IMG/VR virus record: IMGVR_UViG_3300025646_000296
Span: 1-26,751 of that record
Reading direction: 5' to 3' (one strand)
Source: a virus
Length of the DNA stretch: 26,751 nt
A program made the translations under genes and the position numbers. Numbering within the stretch: the first letter of the stretch is position 1; each line of letters starts with the position of its first letter. Below are positions 5,863 to 13,097 of the stretch, piece by piece. A model generated the notes under the pieces. That model was not told where the DNA came from and searched no databases. It worked only from the letters and a program-made list of their open reading frames with translations.

Positions 5863-7302
5863 ATGGGTTTGATGCCGTTACTATACGAGTCAACCTGTAT
5901 CGGTCAACCCTTGAGCGACTTGATTCTGAACGAGGGGCAGCAGGCTGCCCTTGATGCGATCGTAGGCGGAGCGGAAGATTTCGCCCTTCATGGCGCTGCT
6001 GGCACTGGCAAGACAACCGTGCTGCAAGTTGCGGCAAAGCTGCTGGACCAAAAGCGTGTGATCTTTTTGGCACCTACCAACAAGGCGTTAACTGTTCTAC
6101 AGAGCAAGCTGCCGGATGGTTCCTTTTCGAGAACGATTCAGTCGTTCCTTGGAGTGAAGAGAAGAATCGAAGAGGGTGTGGAGCTTTTCGAGGTTACATC
6201 TGATGGAATACAAAAGGCCGCTCAACTTCTCCATGAGAAGGAGTTTGACCTGGTTATTGTTGACGAATCTTCTATGATTTCGTCCGAAATAGAGAATGCA
6301 CTGGTTTCGGCAATCAGCGGCTCAAGCAAGTTTGTTCGTTGTATTTGGTCTGGTGACAAATATCAACTTCCGCCTCCGTCTGGAGAGAAAGCTTTGTCTT
6401 TCTGGCAACCTAAATACGCAGTTGAGCTTGCGGAGGTTGTCAGGCATGGCGGCGCAGTTCTTGACTATGCTACAAGGATAAGGAGAGACTTCGAGAAGCT
6501 TGCCGAATCCCCTGAAGCATCCAAGAAGGGTGGTAGCGAGATTTTATTGCTAGAGGAGCACAAGTGGGAGAGAGAGTTTATTGAAGACGTAAGGAAAAAC
6601 GGAACAACATCAAGAGCTATTTGTTGGAAAAATGCAAGCGTTAATGCTCTTTCTTCTAGTCTGAGACTTGAGCTTTTTGGTCCTGACACCGCGCTCAAGT
6701 GGTTGCCGGGAGAGGTTTTGCAGTTCAGGAAAAGGTACATCACGCCGACAATTGACCAAGCCAGGTTCAACAATTCGTCCGAGGTCGTGGTACTTGAGAC
6801 GAAAGATGTTACTGTAGATGAATCCATATTTCAACATTTTAAGCTTGAATACAGCACCACCATCAAAGGCGTAGATGGTGTTGTTGAGTGGAAGCCGCAA
6901 GGAACTGTTCATAGGCTCAGGGTTTCTCGAATCGATTTGTTGACAGGCGAGAAGAGTGAAGGGTATGTTGACAACGTTTATACATTGCCATCGGTTTCGC
7001 CGCTGAAAACTAGCCTCTCGAAGGTAAAGCAAAACCTGAGAAGAATTAAGGGCAGCAAGTATAAGTATTCTCCCTCTGAGTACAAAAAAGCGTGGAATGT
7101 TGTGACCGCGTTTGAAGATTACTTTGCGTCTCTCGGATCTGCGTTCGTGATGACAGTCCATCGCTCGCAGGGATCTACATTCGATAAGACCTACATCCAT
7201 AAAGACATCTGGAATGGCAGGTTCAGAGGAGCGGAATCGCTGAATCCGCTTGTTTACACGGCTACAACCAGATCCAGGATTGCGAGTATTTTTTCCTACT
7301 GA
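5863..7302 (+). CDS. SF1 DNA helicase, Dda/RecD2-like
   Basis: The motifs are those of a superfamily 1B helicase: GAAGTGKT (Walker A, 44-51), VIVDESS (motif II, 131-137), GDKYQLPP (motif III, 164-171), MTVHRSQGST (motif V, from 430) and YTATTRS (motif VI). At up to 479 aa it is close to T4 Dda (439 aa), which removes proteins from DNA and assists replication and recombination. The divergent RHH promoter overlaps the first 15 codons. The homologous part starts near LNEGQQAAL (residue 22), so a start later than ATG 5863 (ATG 5872 or TTG 5911/5920) is possible. It heads the plus-strand early operon and is followed after 5 nt by a second helicase. Confidence 0.85.
   Translation: MGLMPLLYESTCIGQPLSDLILNEGQQAALDAIVGGAEDFALHGAAGTGKTTVLQVAAKLLDQKRVIFLAPTNKALTVLQSKLPDGSFSRTIQSFLGVKRRIEEGVELFEVTSDGIQKAAQLLHEKEFDLVIVDESSMISSEIENALVSAISGSSKFVRCIWSGDKYQLPPPSGEKALSFWQPKYAVELAEVVRHGGAVLDYATRIRRDFEKLAESPEASKKGGSEILLLEEHKWEREFIEDVRKNGTTSRAICWKNASVNALSSSLRLELFGPDTALKWLPGEVLQFRKRYITPTIDQARFNNSSEVVVLETKDVTVDESIFQHFKLEYSTTIKGVDGVVEWKPQGTVHRLRVSRIDLLTGEKSEGYVDNVYTLPSVSPLKTSLSKVKQNLRRIKGSKYKYSPSEYKKAWNVVTAFEDYFASLGSAFVMTVHRSQGSTFDKTYIHKDIWNGRFRGAESLNPLVYTATTRSRIASIFSY
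5880..5907 (-). promoter_or_regulatory. Sigma70-type promoter for the RHH/primase operon
   Basis: On the minus strand TTGACC (5907-5902) is followed after 16 nt by TATAGT (5885-5880). The predicted transcript would begin about 10-20 nt before the RHH start codons. The element lies inside the first codons of the divergent helicase frame, so that gene's true start may be further in or the two transcripts may interfere. Confidence 0.55.
5889..5909. repeat. Direct repeat GTCAACC x2 at the divergent promoter (candidate operator)
   Basis: GTCAACC occurs at 5889-5895 and 5903-5909, starts 14 bp apart. One copy covers the -35 element of the minus-strand promoter and the other sits in the spacer. A protein bound here would block RNA polymerase. 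The RHH product transcribed from this promoter is the obvious autoregulation candidate, but this is inference. Confidence 0.5.
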
Positions 7303-7307
7303 TTCTC

Positions 7308-8687
7308 ATGAACCTCCGCCCCTACCAGCAACAGCTCATCAATGAGATCCGTGGCCAGTACCAGCTTGGTCACAAGTCAGTGCTTGCGGTACTGCCGACC
7401 GGTGGCGGCAAGACTGTCTGTTTCAGCCATATCGCGGAACAGGCCGCCAAGCGCGGCAACCGTGTGTGTGTGCTGGTGCATCGAGCTGAACTGCTTGACC
7501 AAGCCAGCAGATCGATGCCCGTGCATCATGGCTTGATTGCAGCTGGCCGCAGCGTGGACTTAAGCCATGCCGTGCAGATCGCATCAGTGCAGACACTGGC
7601 CAGGCGACTGCGGCTTATGCCGCGTGATTTTTTTCAGCTGCTGGTGGTTGATGAAGCGCATCACACCACGGCTGGCACCTGGGCAAAGGTGCTTGAGTAT
7701 TTCAATACGGCAAGGTTGCTAGGTGTTACCGCAACTCCGATTAGGTGCGACGGTCGCGGTTTGGGTGAGAACTACGAGTCGATGGTTCTTGGACCTAGCG
7801 CGAAGTGGTTGACTGAGCAGGGATTTTTGGCCGATGCGAAGGTGCTTGCGCCGCCTGGCATCCAAACCAAGGGACTGCGGAAGCGTATGGGCGATTTTGA
7901 CATGAAGCAAGCTGAGGGATTGCTGCAGGAAGGGCAGGCGATGGGCGACTGCTTGACGCATTATCGGCAGCATCTTGACGGCCAGACTGCGATTGCGTTT
8001 TGCTGCTCAGTCGCTCATGCGGAAGCTGTTGCTGGATTGTTTATGGCGAACGGCATATCCGCTGCGAGCATTGATGGAAAGATGGATGCAGTGCGACGAC
8101 GCGGATTGCTGGATTCTTTAGGTCGCGGCGAGATTAAGGTTTTGACAAGTTGCAGCTTGATTGGTGAGGGCGTTGACGTGCCATCGGTTGGCGGCTGCAT
8201 TTTGCTGAGGCCGACACAGAGCACTGCACTGCATCTGCAGATGATTGGCAGGTGCCTGCGGCCATCACCAGGCAAGGATAAGGCAGTGGTGCTGGATCAC
8301 GTTGGGAATACGTTGCGATTGGGTCACCACTTGGAGGAGAGGGAATGGACGCTTGATGGCGAGCAGAAGCAGAAGCGCGAAAAGATAACTTCAGTAAAAG
8401 TGTGCCCGAAATGCTTTGCTGCAACGAATGCGCAAGCAAGTAGATGCGAGGAATGCGGCCATCAGTTTGCAGCTGAATCAAGGCGTGAGCTGACAACTGT
8501 TGCCGGCACGCTCCAGGAGCTGCGAGTTGAAGCCGCTCGGGAGCGCAATGAAAAGAAGCAACGAAAACGTGAACAGGGTCAAGCTCAGAGCATCGAGCAG
8601 TTGATCGAACTGGGTCGAAACCGAGGGTACAAGAATCCCGTAGGCTGGGCACGCAGAGTTATGGCTGGACGTGGCAAGCGAAACTGA
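7308..8687 (+). CDS. SF2 DEAD/DEAH-box helicase with C-terminal zinc ribbon
   Basis: This 459-aa protein starts MNLRPYQQQLINEIR, the usual start of a RecG/UvrB-like SF2 helicase of phages. Motifs are PTGGGKT (30-36), DEAH (115-118), TATP (141-144), the GEGVD region (near 287-290) and QMIGRCLRP (311-319). A zinc ribbon follows (C366, C369, C380, C383), then a long Lys/Arg/Glu-rich tail that probably binds DNA or a partner. Related phage helicases (for example T4 UvsW-like) process branched intermediates. It overlaps the VRR-NUC gene by 17 nt, which suggests that helicase and nuclease work together. Confidence 0.87.
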   Translation: MNLRPYQQQLINEIRGQYQLGHKSVLAVLPTGGGKTVCFSHIAEQAAKRGNRVCVLVHRAELLDQASRSMPVHHGLIAAGRSVDLSHAVQIASVQTLARRLRLMPRDFFQLLVVDEAHHTTAGTWAKVLEYFNTARLLGVTATPIRCDGRGLGENYESMVLGPSAKWLTEQGFLADAKVLAPPGIQTKGLRKRMGDFDMKQAEGLLQEGQAMGDCLTHYRQHLDGQTAIAFCCSVAHAEAVAGLFMANGISAASIDGKMDAVRRRGLLDSLGRGEIKVLTSCSLIGEGVDVPSVGGCILLRPTQSTALHLQMIGRCLRPSPGKDKAVVLDHVGNTLRLGHHLEEREWTLDGEQKQKREKITSVKVCPKCFAATNAQASRCEECGHQFAAESRRELTTVAGTLQELRVEAARERNEKKQRKREQGQAQSIEQLIELGRNRGYKNPVGWARRVMAGRGKRN

Positions 8688-9021
8688 AATCCAACAGCAG
8701 ATTCGATTGCAATGCAGTAAAGGTGGTGTGCGGTTATGGCGGAATAATAGTGGAAGTTTGCCGGACCCGAGGACTGGTCGTTATGTGCAGTTTGGCGTGG
8801 GCAGCCCTGGCGGCTCGGACCTGATCGGGTATCGCCGTGTGCGGGTGACTGCTGAGATGGTGGGTCAGGAGATCGCGCAGTTTGCTGCGGTGGAGGTGAA
8901 ATCTGCTCGCGGGCGGGTGCGGCCTGAACAGCAGCAATTCATCGACCACATCGTAAGCGCAGGCGGAATCGCAGGAATTGCCAGATCCGTTGACGAAGCG
9001 AAGGACATACTGTTATCCTAA
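8671..9021 (+). CDS. VRR-NUC domain nuclease
   Basis: This 116-aa protein is a single PD-(D/E)XK domain of the VRR-NUC family. The early RNNSG stretch, GSPGGSD (44-50, metal-binding D50), AVEVKS (73-78, catalytic E75 and K77) and a following Gln-rich helix (PEQQQF) fit the family, which cuts branched DNA or acts as a small phage nuclease. The GTG start at 8671 overlaps the helicase gene by 17 nt. The length is usual for stand-alone phage VRR-NUC proteins. Confidence 0.83.
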   Translation: MASETEIQQQIRLQCSKGGVRLWRNNSGSLPDPRTGRYVQFGVGSPGGSDLIGYRRVRVTAEMVGQEIAQFAAVEVKSARGRVRPEQQQFIDHIVSAGGIAGIARSVDEAKDILLS

Positions 9022-9043
9022 GCGGGTCCGCTGCCTTTGTGTT

Positions 9044-9223
9044 TTGTATCACTTCTGCGTTGCTTGCGAAAGTCGCGGCTGGGGCCGCAAGTATGTCGAG
9101 GTCATGGCTGCGAACGAGCGCCAGGCTATTCATAAGGCTTCCTGTGTTTATCCTGACTGCAGCTACCGGCTATTGGTGCCGGAACCCGTTGTGAGGTATG
9201 GACTGGCGCAAGATCATGTCTGA
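9044..9223 (+). CDS. Hypothetical protein, about 59 aa, start uncertain
   Basis: The stretch YHFCVACESRGWGRKYVEVM followed by AANERQAIHKASCVYPDCSY reads as a genuine small phage protein: a strand pair, then a helix of the 'A-N-E-x-Q-A-I' type and two further Cys. The start is unclear. I give the in-frame TTG at 9044; a TTG at 8978 and an ATG at 9104 are alternatives, and the frame remains open into the VRR-NUC gene. The end overlaps the next gene by 26 nt, and GAGGT within it serves as that gene's ribosome-binding site. No function assigned. Confidence 0.45.
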   Translation: MYHFCVACESRGWGRKYVEVMAANERQAIHKASCVYPDCSYRLLVPEPVVRYGLAQDHV

Positions 9224-9425
9224 CGCTGGCATCCCAGAATCGCCCGGTCGCGATGAAGCGATCCAGAGCATGAGCGAGCCGAGGCCGTACCGTGCGACGT
9301 TTCGCGAGAAGAAGTCTGGCCTGATGCGCACCGAGCGGATCATGGCATTGAATTTCAAGGATGCGTTACGACAGGTCAAGCGTGATGGCGCAACTGTTAT
9401 TTCGATTTTGGAGGACTGGTCATGA
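9198..9425 (+). CDS. Hypothetical protein, 75 aa
   Basis: The ATG at 9198 follows GAGGT by a few bases. The protein has a polar N-terminal half and a C-terminal part with the pattern of strand, helix (FKDALRQVKRDG), strand (ATVISILEDW). The same general build (extracellular-looking 'ALN..DALRQ' helix) is seen in many small phage proteins. Its stop overlaps the ATG of the PP-loop gene (ATGA, 9422-9425), so expression is coupled. No family recognised. Confidence 0.6.
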   Translation: MDWRKIMSDAGIPESPGRDEAIQSMSEPRPYRATFREKKSGLMRTERIMALNFKDALRQVKRDGATVISILEDWS

Positions 9426-10192
9426 AGCACATCGTATTTTTCAGCTCTGGCATTGCCAGCTGGGTTGCCGCAAAGCGTGTTGCTGAAAGGTTTGGTGTTG
9501 ATGATGTGCGGCTTGTTTTTGCGGATACGCTTATTGAAGATGAAGACAATTATCGGTTTTTGCATGAAGCTGCCGCAAATGTTGGCGCTGATCTTGTGGT
9601 CTTGCGTGACGGGAGGGATCCTTGGCAAGTTTTTAAGGACGATCGATTCCTTGGCAACAGCAGGCTTGCCACTTGCTCCAAACGCTTAAAGCAGGAAACA
9701 TGCAGGAAGTACATTGAATCAATTGCCGAGGAAGTCGTCCTTTATCTCGGGATTGATTGGCAAGAGGCTCACAGGACAGACGCGATTGTGAATGGATGGT
9801 CGCCACGCAAGGTCGAGTTCCCTTTGATGTGGGAGCCTTGGCTTTCAAGGCCAGACTTTTTTGCGCTTGCTGATGCCGAGGGATTAAAGCCGCCAAGGCT
9901 TTATGACATGGGCTTTGCACATGCAAACTGTGGGGGGTTTTGCGTTAAGGGTGGACACAGCGCATTCAAGCATTTGCTGCAGCACTTTCCTGAACGCTAC
10001 GCTTTTCACGAACAAAAAGAAGAGGAAATGCGTAAATACCTTGAAAAGGATATTGCAATTATGCGAGATCGGTCTGGCGGCAAATCAACTCCAATGACGA
10101 TGAGAGAGTTTCGCCTTAGGCAAGCGCCAAATCTTACTCAGCTTACGCTTGATGATTGGGGCGGCTGTAACTGTTTCGCGGGGTCCGAATGA
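9422..10192 (+). CDS. PP-loop superfamily protein, PAPS-reductase-like
   Basis: This 256-aa protein resembles phage 'phosphoadenosine phosphosulfate reductase-like' proteins. The N-terminus HIVFFSSGIASWVAA has a PP-loop, but it reads SSGIASW where the classical form is SGGKDS. Other marks are VFADTLIEDEDNY (strand 2 and substrate region), LATCSKRLKQ (C85), CGGFC (C170/C174) and GGCNC near the C-terminus (C249/C251). The four late cysteines could hold zinc or an Fe-S cluster. Relatives include CysH, DndC and tRNA-modifying enzymes, so the role may be nucleic-acid modification rather than sulfate assimilation. It lies in an operon of DNA-processing genes, which favours DNA modification; this is inference. 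Confidence 0.75.
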   Translation: MKHIVFFSSGIASWVAAKRVAERFGVDDVRLVFADTLIEDEDNYRFLHEAAANVGADLVVLRDGRDPWQVFKDDRFLGNSRLATCSKRLKQETCRKYIESIAEEVVLYLGIDWQEAHRTDAIVNGWSPRKVEFPLMWEPWLSRPDFFALADAEGLKPPRLYDMGFAHANCGGFCVKGGHSAFKHLLQHFPERYAFHEQKEEEMRKYLEKDIAIMRDRSGGKSTPMTMREFRLRQAPNLTQLTLDDWGGCNCFAGSE

Positions 10193-10314
10193 CGGATCAC
10201 GACATCCAAGCGGCGATCGACCGCTATGACTATTTTCTGACTGATCTTTGCCACGAATGGGAGCCTGACGATGAAGAAGATCTTGATTGTCGACACGGAG
10301 ACAACCGGGACTGA
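10189..10314 (+). CDS. Small, strongly acidic protein, 41 aa
   Basis: The ATG at 10189 overlaps the stop of the PP-loop gene (ATGA) and the frame runs 44 nt into the next gene. The protein begins MTDHDIQAAIDRYDYFLTDL and continues with WEPDDEEDLDC. About 15 of 41 residues are Asp or Glu against three Arg and no Lys. The coupled start and the amino acid pattern suggest a real gene, though the large overlap leaves doubt. Very acidic small phage proteins are sometimes DNA mimics; nothing here proves that. Confidence 0.4.
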   Translation: MTDHDIQAAIDRYDYFLTDLCHEWEPDDEEDLDCRHGDNRD

Positions 10315-10954
10315 CCCCGCCGATGGCGCGTGCGTCATTGAGGTTGCTGGGATTCTTTTTGATGTGGAGCTTCGTGATGTGGTGGCGCAATGCAGTTTTT
10401 TGCTGCCATCAGAGACGAATGATGCTGAGCACGTCAATCGGATCAGGCCGGAGCTGACGCGATCAGCGCCGTGGCTGAGGATGCCGATGTTGAAAGCGTT
10501 TTACAGAATGGCGCGGGGCGCTGATTATGCCGTTGCGCACAACGCTGAGTTTGACCGGAAGTGGTTCAAAAGCCACTGGTTGCCCGAGCTGGATCTGCAG
10601 TGGATCTGCACAATGGATGACGTGCGGTGGCCTAGGAACTCGAAACGCGGCCGGCCATCGGTTGTGAGCCTGGCGCTGGATTATGGCGTGCCGGTGTGGT
10701 CCGCCCACCGTGCGTTGACGGATTGCGTGTATTTGGCGGAGGTGATGAAGCGGGAACCTGATCTGACCAGGCTGCTGATCGAGGCGTTGGAGCCGAGGAA
10801 GGTGTATGTGGCGCAGTTGCCATATGAGAAGCGGCAGCAGTGCAAGGATGCTGGCTTCGTGTGGGACCAGATCGTGGCGAAGGCATGGGCTCGCAAGCTG
10901 CGGCCGAGCGAAGCCGAGCAGCTGGGGTTCCCAGTGCGCGAGGCAGCGGTATGA
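10271..10954 (+). CDS. DnaQ-like DEDDh 3'-5' exonuclease
   Basis: The three exonuclease motifs are clear: VDTETTG (7-13, D8 and E10), HNAEFD (90-95, D95) and HRALTD (146-151, H146 and D151), making it a DEDDh enzyme. This is the fold of DNA polymerase III epsilon and of phage exonucleases that trim 3' ends. The 227-aa length exceeds the basic domain by about 60 residues; the extra C-terminal part is helical and basic. No polymerase gene is in view. It is the last gene before the terminator at 10978, so it closes this transcription unit. Confidence 0.85.
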   Translation: MKKILIVDTETTGTDPADGACVIEVAGILFDVELRDVVAQCSFLLPSETNDAEHVNRIRPELTRSAPWLRMPMLKAFYRMARGADYAVAHNAEFDRKWFKSHWLPELDLQWICTMDDVRWPRNSKRGRPSVVSLALDYGVPVWSAHRALTDCVYLAEVMKREPDLTRLLIEALEPRKVYVAQLPYEKRQQCKDAGFVWDQIVAKAWARKLRPSEAEQLGFPVREAAV

Positions 10955-10977
10955 TGTGAGCGTGGATCAGTGGGATT

Positions 10978-11009
10978 CGCTCTGTCGTTGCAGCGACAGG
11001 GCGTTTTTT
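10978..11009 (+). terminator. Rho-independent terminator
   Basis: CGCTCTGTCG (10978-10987) pairs with CGACAGGGCG (10994-11003) over ten base pairs, one of them G-U, around a 6-nt loop. Six T follow directly (11004-11009). It lies 24 nt after the exonuclease stop codon and is the best intrinsic terminator seen in the window. Confidence 0.9.
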
Positions 11010-11010
11010 A

Positions 11011-11019
11011 TGGTATGAT
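11011..11019 (+). promoter_or_regulatory. Extended -10 promoter for the recombination module
   Basis: TGGTATGAT (11011-11019) is an extended -10 element (TGn plus TATGAT). No good -35 is found at the usual distance, which overlaps the terminator stem, and extended -10 promoters do not need one. Transcription would start near 11026, about 11 nt before the TTG start codon of the nuclease gene. Confidence 0.5.
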
Positions 11020-11036
11020 TCTGGCTGTACGCCACC

Positions 11037-11885
11037 TTGCGTTTTACATTGAACTATCACGACCACCCAGCGATCTCAGCGAGCAAGCTGAAAAAGATCG
11101 CGTGCGGCACGCCGGTTGATTACTGGGCTGCATATGAGGATCCGCAGCGGATGCCGGTGCAGCCGACAGATGCGATGACGCAGGGCAGCTTGGTCGATTG
11201 CTTGATCACCGAGCCGCAGAAATTTGACCGCAAGTATGTGGTCGCACCAGAAGTCAACCGCCGCACCAAGGCGGGCAAGGAAGCTTGGGATGCGTGCGAA
11301 GAGCAGGCCCAGGCCAGCCTTGCAACCGTGATTCCGCAGGATTGGCACCACACTGCGAAAGCAATCGCCACCACGTTGCGCAACGACCCAGTGGCATCGA
11401 TCTACCTGCAAGGCCAAGGGCAGCAACCGCATTTTTGGCACGACACCGAGCACGAAATGGATTGCCGGTATCTCCCCGACATCGAAGATGCTTATCACGG
11501 CTTGCTGGTTGACTTGAAGAAATCCCGCAGCGCAAATCCTGCGCATTTCTCAAGGCAGGCGTATTCGCTTGGTTACGACATCCAAGTGGCGCATTACGCC
11601 GAAGGGTACCGCGATCGTTACGGCGATTACCCAAGGCAGATCGTGTTGCTTGCCTACGAATGGCAGTGGCCATACAACTGGTCGGTGAACGTGATCTCGG
11701 ATGACCTGCTCGACGAAGGCCGTCGCCGCCGGGAGGAAGCGATGTGCTTGATCAAGGAGTGCCGTGGCATCAATGAGTGGCCAAGCTGGGGTGTGCATGT
11801 GATGGATGCACCACGCTGGATCCGCCCTGATGATCCAGCCAATGACACCGATGCTGACGACCTGGAACTGGAGGGCCTCGACTGA
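11037..11885 (+). CDS. RecE/DUF3799-like PD-(D/E)XK exonuclease
   Basis: This 282-aa protein fits the phage RecE-C-terminal/DUF3799 group, which resect double-stranded DNA for single-strand annealing recombination. Family marks are the start NYHDHPAISASKLKKI, the GSLVDCLITEPQKFD helix (50-64), DCRYLPD (142-148), LLVDLKKSR (156-164, D159 and K161 as the D-x-K pair) and the GYDIQVAHYAEGY motif (179-191). The acidic C-terminus (DDPANDTDADDLELE) may hold a partner. The start is a TTG at 11037 or 11049; a weak purine stretch precedes neither. It opens the module that contains an OB-fold candidate and an SSB-like protein. Confidence 0.8.
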   Translation: MRFTLNYHDHPAISASKLKKIACGTPVDYWAAYEDPQRMPVQPTDAMTQGSLVDCLITEPQKFDRKYVVAPEVNRRTKAGKEAWDACEEQAQASLATVIPQDWHHTAKAIATTLRNDPVASIYLQGQGQQPHFWHDTEHEMDCRYLPDIEDAYHGLLVDLKKSRSANPAHFSRQAYSLGYDIQVAHYAEGYRDRYGDYPRQIVLLAYEWQWPYNWSVNVISDDLLDEGRRRREEAMCLIKECRGINEWPSWGVHVMDAPRWIRPDDPANDTDADDLELEGLD

Positions 11886-12433
11886 TGAATTTTGACGACT
11901 TGTATCCGAGCCGATTCCTGAAAGCTGGGAATATCCCGAATGGGAAGGCGACCTACTCGATCAAGGCTGTGGCGAAGGAGCCACTGGAAACCGACCAGGG
12001 CACAGAAGAAAAGGTAGTCATGACGTTCGAGGAAACCGCGATGCAGCTGGTGCTCGCGAAGGTGAATGCGGTGTGCATTCGTGCGATGTTCGGCAGTGAT
12101 GTGCAGGAATGGATCGGTAAGAGGGTGACGCTGTACACCACGACAGCGATCATGCCGTTCCCGCGTCGGCGGGATGAGCCGTGCATCCGAATTTTCGGTA
12201 GCCCAGACATCAAGGAAGAGGTGGTGTGCGAGTGGACGCCGCCGAAACGCCGGAAGCTTGTGCAGAAACTGCAGCCGACTGGGTATTTCCAAGTTGCTGC
12301 GCGTGCGATTAAGCAGGCCACGCCAGATCAGTTACCGGCAATGCGCAAACGAGTTGACGATCTGCTAAAAGCCGAGGAGCTTACCGCAGAGGAGCACAAA
12401 ACGCTGATTGCACAAATCGCCGCTAGGGGTTAA
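11885..12433 (+). CDS. Phage protein of probable OB-fold type next to the recombination nuclease
   Basis: This 182-aa protein begins MNFDDLYPSRFLKAGNI and has the segment LVLAKVNAVCIRAMFGSDVQ EWIGKRVTLYTTTA. This resembles a widespread, unnamed phage protein whose core reads 'L.LNKTNA..I...YG.D...W.GK.I.LY' and which commonly lies beside phage nucleases. The strand-rich core would suit an OB-fold binding single-stranded DNA. The last 50 residues are helical (ATPDQLPAMRKRV, LTAEEHKTLI). Start and upstream stop overlap (TGATG). No Redbeta, RecT or ERF signature is seen, so a single-strand annealing role is only a hypothesis from the context. Confidence 0.6.
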   Translation: MNFDDLYPSRFLKAGNIPNGKATYSIKAVAKEPLETDQGTEEKVVMTFEETAMQLVLAKVNAVCIRAMFGSDVQEWIGKRVTLYTTTAIMPFPRRRDEPCIRIFGSPDIKEEVVCEWTPPKRRKLVQKLQPTGYFQVAARAIKQATPDQLPAMRKRVDDLLKAEELTAEEHKTLIAQIAARG

Positions 12434-12458
12434 GATTTCAAAGAGCAATTCAACACTC

Positions 12459-12740
12459 ATGCCTGCTATCGAAAAGGTCAGCATTGCTGACGTTCCGCCC
12501 CGCACCAGTCGTCGTAGCAAAACGTCACCGCTGCGCGAAGCGATTCTTGAGCTTAAACCCGAAGAAGCGTGCTTTGTGCAGTATCATGATAAGAAGTCCG
12601 GCGAGGGCTATAAGCGCTCGACCGTGGCTCAAGTGGTAGGACGGCTGTCCAAGGACAGTTCTGAGTATCGCTATTCTGTCCGTTCTGATGTTTCCAAGAA
12701 CGGATGTTACATCCTTTGCTCTGCTAAGTCTGATGACTGA
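12459..12740 (+). CDS. Hypothetical protein, 93 aa
   Basis: The ATG at 12459 starts MPAIEKVSIADVPPRTSRRS. After a basic linker comes a helix (SPLREAILELKPEEA) and then alternating strands and basic residues (KRSTVAQVVGRLSKDS, EYRYSVRSDV). A basic surface suggests nucleic-acid binding, but no family is recognised. It ends in an 8-nt overlap with the SSB-like gene, so the two are coupled. Confidence 0.55.
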   Translation: MPAIEKVSIADVPPRTSRRSKTSPLREAILELKPEEACFVQYHDKKSGEGYKRSTVAQVVGRLSKDSSEYRYSVRSDVSKNGCYILCSAKSDD

Positions 12741-13089
12741 TTTTGCCGTGAGTGGTGCTCTGTTTTCGCAGAGTGCCGAAGACATCAAGAAGCGGATGAA
12801 GGATCGCTACGATCCTTCCAAGAATTATCCGCAATACGATGGTGTGATGAACATCCCCGCTGACGTTGCTTATGCGTTGGCGGAGTACATCATGCAGGGC
12901 AAGCCGATCGGTGATCGCAATGAGATTCCTCTTGCGATCAGCGGCTGGAAGAAAACATCCAGCAGCGGCAAGCCTTACCTCAGCCTGAGCTTCAAGCCTC
13001 ACTACAAGTATGAAAAGGCTGAGGATGGTGCTGCGGCACTAGCCGAAGCCACTGGCGGGGATGTAGTCGAAGACGACTTCCCGTTCTGA
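12733..13089 (+). CDS. SSB-like single-stranded DNA-binding protein with DDFPF tail
   Basis: From ATG 12733 the product is 118 aa. The C-terminus ends VVEDDFPF, the acidic tip by which bacterial and phage SSB proteins recruit partners. The region IPLAISGWKKTSSSGKPYLS followed by LSFKPHYKY has the short strands and aromatic residues expected of a small ssDNA-binding fold, though an OB-fold is not obvious. It sits with a recombination nuclease and an OB-fold candidate. It begins ATGACTGA, overlapping the upstream stop by 8 nt. Confidence 0.65.
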   Translation: MTDFAVSGALFSQSAEDIKKRMKDRYDPSKNYPQYDGVMNIPADVAYALAEYIMQGKPIGDRNEIPLAISGWKKTSSSGKPYLSLSFKPHYKYEKAEDGAAALAEATGGDVVEDDFPF

Positions 13090-13097
13090 CTTTTACC

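Noticed and set aside
6610-7200. 196-aa minus-strand frame opposite the Dda-like helicase
   Set aside because: The helicase frame on the plus strand carries motifs across this region; the minus frame has no recognisable pattern.
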